DNA from: Candidatus Caccocola faecipullorum
GTDB taxonomy: Bacteria > Synergistota > Synergistia > Synergistales > Synergistaceae
DNA: 5,130 bases
Direction: 5' to 3'
NCBI GenBank assembly: GCA_018716365.1
Contig: DVKA01000080.1
Coordinates: 1-5,130 of the forward strand
In this document: piece by piece, positions 1 to 5,061 of the stretch
Position numbering within the stretch: position 1 is the first letter of the stretch
Layout of the letters: each line of letters opens with the position of its first letter
The notes under the pieces: model-generated
What the model saw: only the letters and a program-made list of their open reading frames with translations
What the model was told of the DNA's origin: nothing
Database searches by the model: none
Program-made: the position numbers and the translations under genes

Positions 1-451
1 GTGGATAACGTCGCCCTACCTCGTGCCGGGGCCGGAGCTGATGAACGCGATGATAGCCTCGTCGCTTTCGGGCGTGGACGTGCGCGTTATGATTCCCGAG
101 AAGAAGGACCATTTCCTCTCTTTCTGGGGCAGCCGCAGCTACATCGAGCCGCTTCTGCGCTCGGGCGTGCGCGTCTTCATGTATCAAAAAGGATTCATCC
201 ACACGAAGTCCGTGCTCACCGACTGCTGCTGTGCCTCGGTCGGCACCTGCAATATGGACGTGCGCAGCCTCGACATAAATTTCGAGAACCAGCTTTTCAT
301 ATACGACAGAAAGATCACGGCGGCCTTCGCGGAGCAGTTCGAGCGCGACATGGAGGACTGCCGCGAGCTGACCATATCGGAATGGGAGGAGCGCCCCGTG
401 TGGCAGAAGGTGCTGGAGTCCTTCGGCCGCCTCTACTCGGCGCAGATATAG
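1..451 (+). CDS. cls: Cardiolipin synthase (phospholipase D family), C-terminal part, 5' truncated
   Basis: This is the last 149 codons of a gene that begins before the window; the frame is set by the codon starting at base 2. Enzymes of this family join two phosphatidylglycerol molecules into cardiolipin and glycerol at the cytoplasmic membrane. What is seen: an opening WITSPYLVPGPEL block typical of the second PLD domain, a GVDVRVMIPEKKDH strand, SYIEPLLRSGV, and then the second HKD motif (H67, K69, D74 of the visible part) followed by VGTCNMDVRSLDINFE, the usual strand with its conserved Gly and Asn. It ends in a typical short tail about 65 residues after the motif. The first HKD domain and the N-terminal membrane helices must lie upstream. 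Three consecutive cysteines follow the motif aspartate, which is unusual. The next gene starts one base after the stop, so the two are probably co-transcribed. Another PLD-family phosphatidyltransferase is the only real alternative. Confidence 0.92.
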   Translation, partial: WITSPYLVPGPELMNAMIASSLSGVDVRVMIPEKKDHFLSFWGSRSYIEPLLRSGVRVFMYQKGFIHTKSVLTDCCCASVGTCNMDVRSLDINFENQLFIYDRKITAAFAEQFERDMEDCRELTISEWEERPVWQKVLESFGRLYSAQI

Positions 452-452
452 C

Positions 453-1640
453 ATGACGGACAAGGTTTACGAGAAACGTTTCTCCGAGCGCGGGGCCTTC
501 TGGGGGCTCTGCGCGGCGCTGCTCTCCGCGGTAGTTATATACATTTATATAAAAATATTCGAGGGGAGCTATTTCCACGCCGCGGCTGGCGCTCTGTGGG
601 TCGCGCTCTGCGCCGCGGCCGCCGCTATGACGTTCGCGGCGCGGCGCACGAATCTGCTCGCGCGCAGGCCGAAGCTGCGTCTCTTCGCGGACTGGACGGG
701 CGGGCTGTGGCTCGTCTTCGTCATGTGGACCTTCGCGATATTCATGATTATGACCGCGGCGGACGGCCTTCTCGGCCTCGGGCTGACGGACGGGACGGGC
801 GCTGCGCGGGCGCTTGCGGCTTCGTTCGCCGCCGCCTTCTGCGTCGTTGCGGCGGGCGTCTACAGCGCGCTGCATCCCGGGCCGACCTTCATAAAAATCG
901 AGACGGACAAGCTTCCGCCGGACGCCGGCAAGCTCCGCATCGTGCAGCTTACCGACCTGCACCTCGGCCCGTCGTCGGGCGCTTTCCTGCTCGCGCGCGT
1001 GCTGCGCCGCGTGCGCGAGGCGAAGCCGGACATGGTAGTCGTCACGGGCGACGTGACGGACGGCAGCCTCGAGGGGCGCAGGCGCGAGACGGCGATGTTC
1101 CGCCGCATAAAGCCGAGGTACGGATTTTTCGCCGTCACCGGCAATCACGATTTTTACGACGACATTGAGGAATCGCTGAAATTCATGCGCATGTCGGGCA
1201 TGACTGTGCTGCGCGGCGAGGCCGCCGAGGCGGGCGGAATCGTCGTCGAGGGCGTGGACGACCACGACCACCTTGCGGAGGACAAATGGGGGCTGACGCG
1301 CTCCGAGACGCTTATCGTGAACACGAAGAGCCGCTTCCGCGACAAATTCATCCTGCTGCTGCGCCACCGTCCCGTCGTCGAAATCGGCACGGAGGGCTTC
1401 TTCGACCTTCAGCTTTCGGGCCATACGCACGGCGGGCAGGTCTTCCCGATGTTCTCGTCGCGCCTCTTCGTGCGCGGGCATTCGCGCGGATTGAAAAAGC
1501 TCAAACGCGGCAGCCTGCTCTACACCAGCAACGGCGCGGGCTACGTAGGCCCGCCGGTGCGGCTGATGGCGCCGCCGGAGATAGTCATCATAGACATAGT
1601 GCGGAAGGAAGGCGCGCCCGGTGCCGCGTCCGCGCGGTAA
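453..1640 (+). CDS. Membrane-anchored calcineurin-like metallophosphoesterase
   Basis: A 395-residue protein with two parts. Residues 1-140 carry four hydrophobic helices (about 16-36, 43-63, 83-104, 119-140). The positively charged stretches lie at the N-terminus and at 64-76, so the positive-inside rule puts both ends, and the catalytic domain, in the cytoplasm. Residues 160-384 are a calcineurin-like phosphoesterase with all metal-binding blocks: TDLH (167-170), GDVTDG (199-204), GNHD (230-233), a histidine in RHRP (H305) and GHTHGGQ (323-329). The catalytic domain resembles the YkuE/YaeI/LpxG branch. Known members of that branch cleave phosphoester or pyrophosphate bonds, and Chlamydia LpxG hydrolyses UDP-2,3-diacylglucosamine. 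The substrate here cannot be read from sequence. The start lies one base past the cardiolipin synthase stop and has no clear Shine-Dalgarno sequence, so translational coupling is likely. The gene overlaps the next one by 20 bases. Family call firm; substrate unknown. Confidence 0.9.
   Translation: MTDKVYEKRFSERGAFWGLCAALLSAVVIYIYIKIFEGSYFHAAAGALWVALCAAAAAMTFAARRTNLLARRPKLRLFADWTGGLWLVFVMWTFAIFMIMTAADGLLGLGLTDGTGAARALAASFAAAFCVVAAGVYSALHPGPTFIKIETDKLPPDAGKLRIVQLTDLHLGPSSGAFLLARVLRRVREAKPDMVVVTGDVTDGSLEGRRRETAMFRRIKPRYGFFAVTGNHDFYDDIEESLKFMRMSGMTVLRGEAAEAGGIVVEGVDDHDHLAEDKWGLTRSETLIVNTKSRFRDKFILLLRHRPVVEIGTEGFFDLQLSGHTHGGQVFPMFSSRLFVRGHSRGLKKLKRGSLLYTSNGAGYVGPPVRLMAPPEIVIIDIVRKEGAPGAASAR
1603..1612 (+). 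promoter_or_regulatory. Ribosome binding site for the GTG-started nuclease gene
   Basis: A purine run, GGAAGGAAGG, ends 8 bases before the GTG at 1621 and lies inside the end of the phosphoesterase gene. It supports GTG 1621 as the start, even though this makes the two genes overlap by 20 bases. The first 30 or so residues from that start are low in recognisable structure, so a later start cannot be fully excluded, but no better-placed start with a binding site was seen. Confidence 0.7.
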
Positions 1641-2868
1641 ATTCGATTCCGAAAGATTTGAAAATACAGGCGGCGCGCCGGAGCCACGGCCCGCACCGCG
1701 CGAGTACGTACTGCCGAAGGAACTCGACGTTACGGGGCTGCCAGAGGGCGAGTGGATAGCGCGCGGCGTCTACCGCATGGAGCGGCGCTTCAGCTACGGC
1801 ACGGCCTACGGCGGAAACGTGCTGACTCCGCCTCAGGAGAGCGGCGCGGCGCTGAAATTGTGGGGCGGCAGCGAATGCCCCGTCTTTCTCGACACGGAAA
1901 CGACGGGGCTCTCGGGCGGCACGGGGACCTACGCTTTCCTCATAGGCCTCGGAATATGCGCCGAAGACTGCCTGCGCGTCGTCCAGCTGTTTCTCGCGGG
2001 GCCGGCGTGGGAGCGCGCGTGGCTCGAAGCCGTCGAGAACGAGCTGCCGCGCGGCTGCGGCCTCGTCACGTACAACGGGCGCGCCTTCGACCTGCCGCTG
2101 CTGCTCACTCGCTACACGCTCGCGCGAAGCGTCCCCTCGTGGCGTTACGCGCCGCACATGGACCTGCTTCTGCTCGCGCGCCATTTTTACCGCGGGCGGC
2201 TCGCCTCATGCTCGCTGTCGTCGATGGAGCAGAACGTCCTCGGCCTGCGCCGCAGCGGCGAAGATGTGCCGGGCAGCGAAATCCCGTGGATGTACACGCA
2301 GTTCCTGCGCGACTCGGACGCATCGCCTCTGCGCGGCGTCTTCTACCACAACACGCTCGACATAGTGTCGCTCGCCGTGCTCCAGCGGAAAATCGCCGCC
2401 ATGGCCTCGGGAGACTGCGGCTGTGCCGCCGACATGGTGCGCGCCGGAGACCTCTGGGCTTCGAAAGGCTGCGCCCTCAAGGCGCGCGAGACGTGGGAAG
2501 CGGCGCTCGGCTTCACTCGCGACCGCCACGTCGCGCTGCTGCGCCTCGCGGAAAACGAGCGCGCGGCGGGAAATTACCGCGCCGCCTACGAATACTACAA
2601 AGAGTCGCTTGCCACCGAACGCCGCCCCGTGCGCACGCTCGAAACGATGGCGAAGATAGAAGAACACCGTTTCCGCCGCCCCGCGGACGCGCTCGCCCAC
2701 GCACAGGAGGCGCTGCGTTGGCTCGAACGCCACAGGATATTCAAAGACAAAAACTGGGAGGCCGACCGCGCCTCGCTGACCCACCGCATAAACCGCCTGA
2801 AAAAGAAAATCACGCGCGGTCCGGGCGACGAACAGGGTGAAATCGGCCTGAACGGCGAAGAAATTTAG
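1621..2868 (+). CDS. YprB-like RNase H-fold (DEDD) exonuclease with C-terminal TPR-like region
   Basis: A 415-residue protein resembling Bacillus YprB, about the same length as that family. Residues 85-255 form a DnaQ/RNase H-like exonuclease domain with the acidic motifs visible: FLDTETTGLSGG (D91, E93), VTYNGRAFDLPLL (N152, D157), HMDLLLLAR (D181) and YHNTLDIVSL (H243, D247). Proteins of this kind are predicted 3'-5' exonucleases on DNA or RNA using two divalent metals. Residues about 270-370 are helical and repetitive (ALKARETWEAALGF, NYRAAYEYYKESL, DALAHAQEALRWL), as in tetratricopeptide repeats, and probably bind a partner. A lysine-rich stretch lies near 394-397. No signal peptide or membrane segment is present, so it should be cytoplasmic. 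It overlaps the phosphoesterase gene and has its own binding site. In Bacillus, YprB sits beside the helicase YprA; no helicase is present here. The in vivo substrate is not known from sequence. Confidence 0.88.
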   Translation: MPRPRGKFDSERFENTGGAPEPRPAPREYVLPKELDVTGLPEGEWIARGVYRMERRFSYGTAYGGNVLTPPQESGAALKLWGGSECPVFLDTETTGLSGGTGTYAFLIGLGICAEDCLRVVQLFLAGPAWERAWLEAVENELPRGCGLVTYNGRAFDLPLLLTRYTLARSVPSWRYAPHMDLLLLARHFYRGRLASCSLSSMEQNVLGLRRSGEDVPGSEIPWMYTQFLRDSDASPLRGVFYHNTLDIVSLAVLQRKIAAMASGDCGCAADMVRAGDLWASKGCALKARETWEAALGFTRDRHVALLRLAENERAAGNYRAAYEYYKESLATERRPVRTLETMAKIEEHRFRRPADALAHAQEALRWLERHRIFKDKNWEADRASLTHRINRLKKKITRGPGDEQGEIGLNGEEI

Positions 2869-3000
2869 CGGCGCGCATAAAACACGAAAATCGGCTCAGC
2901 GGCGTTTGCGCACATGAGAAAAAGCCGCGCGCTTAGTTCGCCGGAAATTCCGCGGATTTATATATAAGCCGTTAGACTTGAGGAACAAACCAATTATGTC

Positions 3001-3025
3001 ATTCCCGCAATCTTCTGGCGGGAAT
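3001..3025. repeat. Inverted repeat / hairpin ATTCCCGC-N9-GCGGGAAT
   Basis: Perfect 8-bp arms at 3001-3008 and 3018-3025 around a 9-base loop. There is no T-run after it on either strand, so it is not an intrinsic terminator. It sits just inside the left end of the intergenic element. The arms may once have been longer: the right arm is preceded by TG, and the left arm would match it if a single C had been lost. Confidence 0.65.
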
Positions 3026-3122
3026 CTCCGTGGTAAACGTTGTGGACGGCAGAGCAGCGTATACGTTCCGTTTCTGTCTCTGACGATTAGGACGAAGGCT
3101 CTCATGTAGGAGCACCACGTAA

Positions 3123-3140
3123 CAGGCTCTGGAGAGCCTG
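3123..3140. repeat. Inverted repeat / hairpin CAGGCTCT-GG-AGAGCCTG
   Basis: Eight-base arms (3123-3130, 3133-3140) are separated by GG; in RNA this would be a 7-bp stem with a 4-base TGGA loop. An upstream AGGCTCT copy at 3096-3102 could compete for the same right arm, giving two mutually exclusive foldings. No T-run follows, so a termination role is not supported. Confidence 0.6.
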
Positions 3141-3243
3141 CCACGCACCATCGGGCGCAGAAAATCGCATGAGCGGCATAATTGCTGCCGTAAAGCCAAA
3201 TTATATACATAAAAGAAAATTTCGCCCGTTATGTGCATCCTGA

Positions 3244-3259
3244 CGGTTTCATCAAACCG
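3244..3259. repeat. Small hairpin CGGTTT-CATC-AAACCG upstream of the argH promoter
   Basis: Perfect 6-bp stem and 4-base loop, followed on the + strand by GCTTTCCC. The T-run is too short for a confident terminator, but the site could weakly end transcription arriving from the nuclease operon, or insulate the argH promoter about 70 bases downstream. No better terminator was found between 2869 and 3327. Confidence 0.35.
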
Positions 3260-3327
3260 GCTTTCCCGCGCCGCCGCGCGCAAAACGCGGCACAGCTTCA
3301 TCCCGCGAGCGCCGCGCCGCCGAAAAA

Positions 3328-3336
3328 TGCTATAAT
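3328..3336 (+). promoter_or_regulatory. Extended -10 promoter for argH
   Basis: TGC followed by a perfect TATAAT (3331-3336) makes an ideal extended -10 element. The -35 region 17-18 bases upstream (around 3307-3313) is GC-rich and does not resemble TTGACA, which is typical of extended -10 promoters. Transcription would begin near 3343, giving a leader of about 50 bases before the argH ATG. The local AT richness stands out against the GC-rich flank just upstream. Confidence 0.7.
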
Positions 3337-3375
3337 TGCGGCGAATATACAAATTTAATACTGGCTTACTCATCG

Positions 3376-3383
3376 AAAGGGGA
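3376..3383 (+). promoter_or_regulatory. Ribosome binding site of argH
   Basis: AAAGGGGA ends 9 bases before the ATG at 3393. It decides the start: an in-frame TTG at 3336 would add 19 residues, but that codon overlaps the promoter -10 box and has no binding site. The protein from 3393 begins MWKGRF, the usual beginning of this family. Confidence 0.8.
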
Positions 3384-3392
3384 AAACATAAA

Positions 3393-4808
3393 ATGTGGAA
3401 GGGACGTTTCTCAGAGGACATGGACGCGGCGGTGCTGGGCTTCACGCAGTCGCTTGACCTCGACTGGCGCATGGCCGCGGCGGACATACGCGGCAGCATC
3501 GCGCACGTGCGCATGCTCGGGCACACGGGGCTGCTGTCGAAGGACGAGGCCGAGACGATAGAGAAAAATCTCCGCGAGATAGCCGAAGAGATAAAAAGCG
3601 GCGAATTCCAGCCGAAAGTCGCGCTCGAAGACGTACATATGAATATCGAATCGCGCCTCATCGAAAAATGCGGCGCGACCGGCGCGCGCCTCCACATGGG
3701 ACGCAGCCGCAACGACCAAGTCAACACCACAGTCCGCCTCTACCTACGCAAAGAGCTGCTCGGAATATGGGACGGCCTTGAAACTCTGATCAACGTCCTG
3801 CTCGCGAAGGCCGAGGAACACGCGGAAGTAGTCGTCCCCGGCTACACCCATCTCCAGCAGGCGCAGCCAGTCTCGATGGGCCACTTCTGGACGGCGCACG
3901 CGCAGGCCTTTATGCGCGACGCGCGCCGCCTGCTCGCCGCCTACGATGCTGTGGACGAATCGCCGCTCGGCTGCGGCGCGCTCGCCGGCTCCACGCTGCC
4001 GCTCGACCGCGAATACACCATGCGCGACATGGGCTTCCCGCGCCTCACCGAAAACAGCATGGACACTGTCGCCCACCGCGACCACTTCCTCGACATACTC
4101 TACTTCGCCGCCGTCTTCGGCGACCACGTAAGCCGCCTCTCCGAAGACCTCATCATATACTTCACGACCGAATTCGGCTGGGTCAAGCTGCCCGACTCCT
4201 TCTGCACCGGCTCCAGCATCATGCCGCAGAAAAAGAACCCCGACGTGCTCGAGCTGCTGCGCGGCAAGGCGGGCCAGCTCACCGGCGCGCTCGTCGACCT
4301 ACTCACGATGATGAAAGGCATCCCGCTCACATACAACCGCGACCTCCAGGACGACAAACGCGGACTCTTCCGCACGCTCGACTGCCTCAAGCTCATCTTC
4401 TCCGTCCTTCCGCCGCTCCTCGCGCACGTCGACGTCGACGAAGAAAAGGCGAACCGCGGCTTCGCCGACGGCCTCATCCTCGCGACCGACGTCGCGGAAT
4501 ACCTCGTACTGCGCGGCGTGCCCTTCCGCAGCGCGCACGAAAAAGTCGGCCACGCCGTCCGCTGGTGCATAGAGCACGACCGCCCGATGCACAAACTCAC
4601 GCTCGCCGAATGGCAGGCCGTCATCCCCGAGGTTGGCGAAGACCTCCTCCCGCTGCTTTCGCCGCGCCGCTCCATGGAACGCCGCAACACCTACGGCGGC
4701 GCCTCCCCCGAGCAGGTGCGCGGACAAATCTCCCGCGCAAAGGAAAAACTGGCGAACTTCGAACGCGAGATGAAACAGTACAAAGACGATTTGCCGGATA
4801 TGCTGTAA
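3393..4808 (+). CDS. argH: Argininosuccinate lyase
   Basis: A complete 471-residue enzyme, the normal length for the family. It catalyses the last step of arginine synthesis, splitting argininosuccinate into arginine and fumarate, in the cytoplasm as a homotetramer. It belongs to the fumarase/aspartase superfamily. All three conserved regions are seen: HMGRSRNDQV (101-110), GYTHLQQAQPV (150-160, containing the catalytic-region histidine 153) and the signature GSSIMPQKKNPD (273-284), whose serine loop supplies the catalytic base. PLGCGALAGS (191-200), YNRDLQDDK (314-322) and the C-terminal GGASPEQV (435-442) are also as expected. The start at the ATG before TGGAAGGG is chosen for its binding site and the conserved MWKGRF beginning. 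No other arginine gene lies in the window; it has its own promoter upstream and a strong terminator downstream, so it is probably monocistronic. No convincing ArgR operator was found. Confidence 0.98.
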   Translation: MWKGRFSEDMDAAVLGFTQSLDLDWRMAAADIRGSIAHVRMLGHTGLLSKDEAETIEKNLREIAEEIKSGEFQPKVALEDVHMNIESRLIEKCGATGARLHMGRSRNDQVNTTVRLYLRKELLGIWDGLETLINVLLAKAEEHAEVVVPGYTHLQQAQPVSMGHFWTAHAQAFMRDARRLLAAYDAVDESPLGCGALAGSTLPLDREYTMRDMGFPRLTENSMDTVAHRDHFLDILYFAAVFGDHVSRLSEDLIIYFTTEFGWVKLPDSFCTGSSIMPQKKNPDVLELLRGKAGQLTGALVDLLTMMKGIPLTYNRDLQDDKRGLFRTLDCLKLIFSVLPPLLAHVDVDEEKANRGFADGLILATDVAEYLVLRGVPFRSAHEKVGHAVRWCIEHDRPMHKLTLAEWQAVIPEVGEDLLPLLSPRRSMERRNTYGGASPEQVRGQISRAKEKLANFEREMKQYKDDLPDML

Positions 4809-4826
4809 AACAGGATTCAAGTTGGA

Positions 4827-4883
4827 GATATAAACAGAATCACCACCAGCCTGAACGCAGCCGGTGGTGATTTTGTTTATATC
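4827..4883. terminator. Strong intrinsic terminator after argH, probably bidirectional
   Basis: Left arm 4827-4850 and right arm 4860-4883 pair over 24 positions: 22 Watson-Crick pairs, one G-T pair and one A-C mismatch, around a 9-base loop (4851-4859). The core is GC-rich (CACCACC with GGTGGTG) and is continued by an A/T-rich outer stem, so the + strand has TTTTGTTTATAT after the core and the - strand has the matching TCTGTTTATAT. It begins 18 bases after the argH stop. It fits termination of argH and shields both sides from read-through. Confidence 0.92.
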
Positions 4884-4905
4884 CATATCCCATAGGTTTG
4901 GTTAA

Positions 4906-4979
4906 ACTTGATATTTCATTTGTGCCTTTTTCAAGTCTAATATGTTACAATTGGCGAATTGATTATATCTTTTCAATTG
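4906..4979. promoter_or_regulatory. Cluster of TTGA/TCAA inverted repeats, possible operator region
   Basis: Several overlapping dyads lie directly upstream of and into the predicted promoter: ACTTGA (4906-4911) with TCAAGT (4931-4936); CAATT (4948-4952) with AATTG (4957-4961); and AATTGA (4957-4962) with TCAATT (4973-4978). The last pair has arms 16 bases apart, about one and a half helical turns, and overlaps the -35 box. This would suit a dimeric regulator, but AT-rich DNA produces such repeats by chance, and no specific regulator can be named. Confidence 0.3.
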
Positions 4980-5005
4980 AGCAACAGAAGCTATTCATAT
5001 ACAAT
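4977..5005 (+). promoter_or_regulatory. Sigma-70-type promoter of the downstream secreted-protein gene
   Basis: TTGAGC (4977-4982), a 17-base spacer and TACAAT (5000-5005): four of six and five of six matches to the consensus boxes at ideal spacing. The upstream DNA is AT-rich and could act as an UP element. Transcription would start near 5012, giving a leader of about 50 bases. Confidence 0.6.
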
Positions 5006-5048
5006 AAAATGGCGGTATCTAATCAATCAACAAATTTAAATTACATAC

Positions 5049-5057
5049 AAGGAGGAA
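5049..5057 (+). promoter_or_regulatory. Strong ribosome binding site
   Basis: AAGGAGGAA is a near-perfect Shine-Dalgarno sequence, the best in the window. GGAGG ends 6 bases before the first ATG (5062) and 9 bases before the second (5065), so either ATG may be used. Its strength suggests a well-expressed product. Confidence 0.85.
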
Positions 5058-5061
5058 TTCT

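Larger units (their letters stand above)
2991..3184. repeat. Hairpin-rich intergenic element bounded by 8-bp inverted repeats (MITE-like candidate)
   Basis: This 194-bp segment starts with CAATTATG (2991-2998) and ends with its exact reverse complement CATAATTG (3177-3184). The next inner bases match partly (TCATTC against CCGCTC when both ends are read inward). Inside lie two strong hairpins (3001-3025 and 3123-3140), a smaller one (GCTCT 3098-3102 with GGAGC 3109-3113) and a possible long-range pairing of CGTGGT (3029-3034) with ACCACG (3114-3119). The short ATTCCC...GGGAAT hairpin recalls, in form only, dispersed bacterial repeats such as neisserial dRS3, although the spacing differs. No transposase and no target-site duplication were seen. 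It may be a non-autonomous mobile element, a repetitive intergenic element or a structured RNA. Whether other copies exist in the genome cannot be seen from one window. Confidence 0.4.
2869..3327. other. Long intergenic region without a supported protein gene
   Basis: Between the nuclease stop and the argH promoter there is no open frame with family features. The first 120 bases hold only weak GC-rich dyads (GCGGC 2899-2903 with GCCGC 2924-2928, with no T-run) and an AT-rich spot, TTTATATATAAG, near 2957-2968. The middle is the hairpin-rich element at 2991-3184. The last part has the CGGTTT hairpin and a GC-rich stretch just before the extended -10 box. A 37-codon frame (2996-3109) with a plausible GAGGAA binding site lies within the element but is not called as a gene. 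Confidence 0.6.

Noticed and set aside
315..1481. Long - strand open frame opposite the phosphoesterase, and other long overlapping frames opposite or within the nuclease and argH
   Set aside because: High GC content removes stop codons in shadow frames. Their translations are Arg/Ala-rich with no motifs, while the + strand frames carry clear family signatures.
2868..2934. Terminator for the nuclease operon from GC-rich dyads (GCGCGC 2871-2876 with 2927-2932, GCGGC with GCCGC)
   Set aside because: Loops are long, stems short, and no T-run follows, so intrinsic termination is not supported.
2941..2995. Promoter around TTTATATATAAG (2957-2968) driving the small frame in the intergenic element
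   Set aside because: No acceptable -35 box at the right spacing (TTAGTT at best), so the AT-rich spot alone is not enough.
2896..3210. 104-codon open frame on the - strand across the intergenic element
   Set aside because: It reads straight through the hairpins and inverted repeats, its peptide is basic and Cys/Arg-rich without family features, and no convincing binding site was recognised for it. More likely a chance frame over a repeat.
3343..3360. ArgR box in the argH leader
   Set aside because: Only the GAAT half site matches; the second half (AAAT instead of ATTC at the right spacing) does not.
3336..3392. N-terminal extension of argH from TTG 3336
   Set aside because: The TTG overlaps the TATAAT box, has no binding site, and the extra 19 residues do not belong to the family; ATG 3393 has both a binding site and the conserved MWKGRF start.
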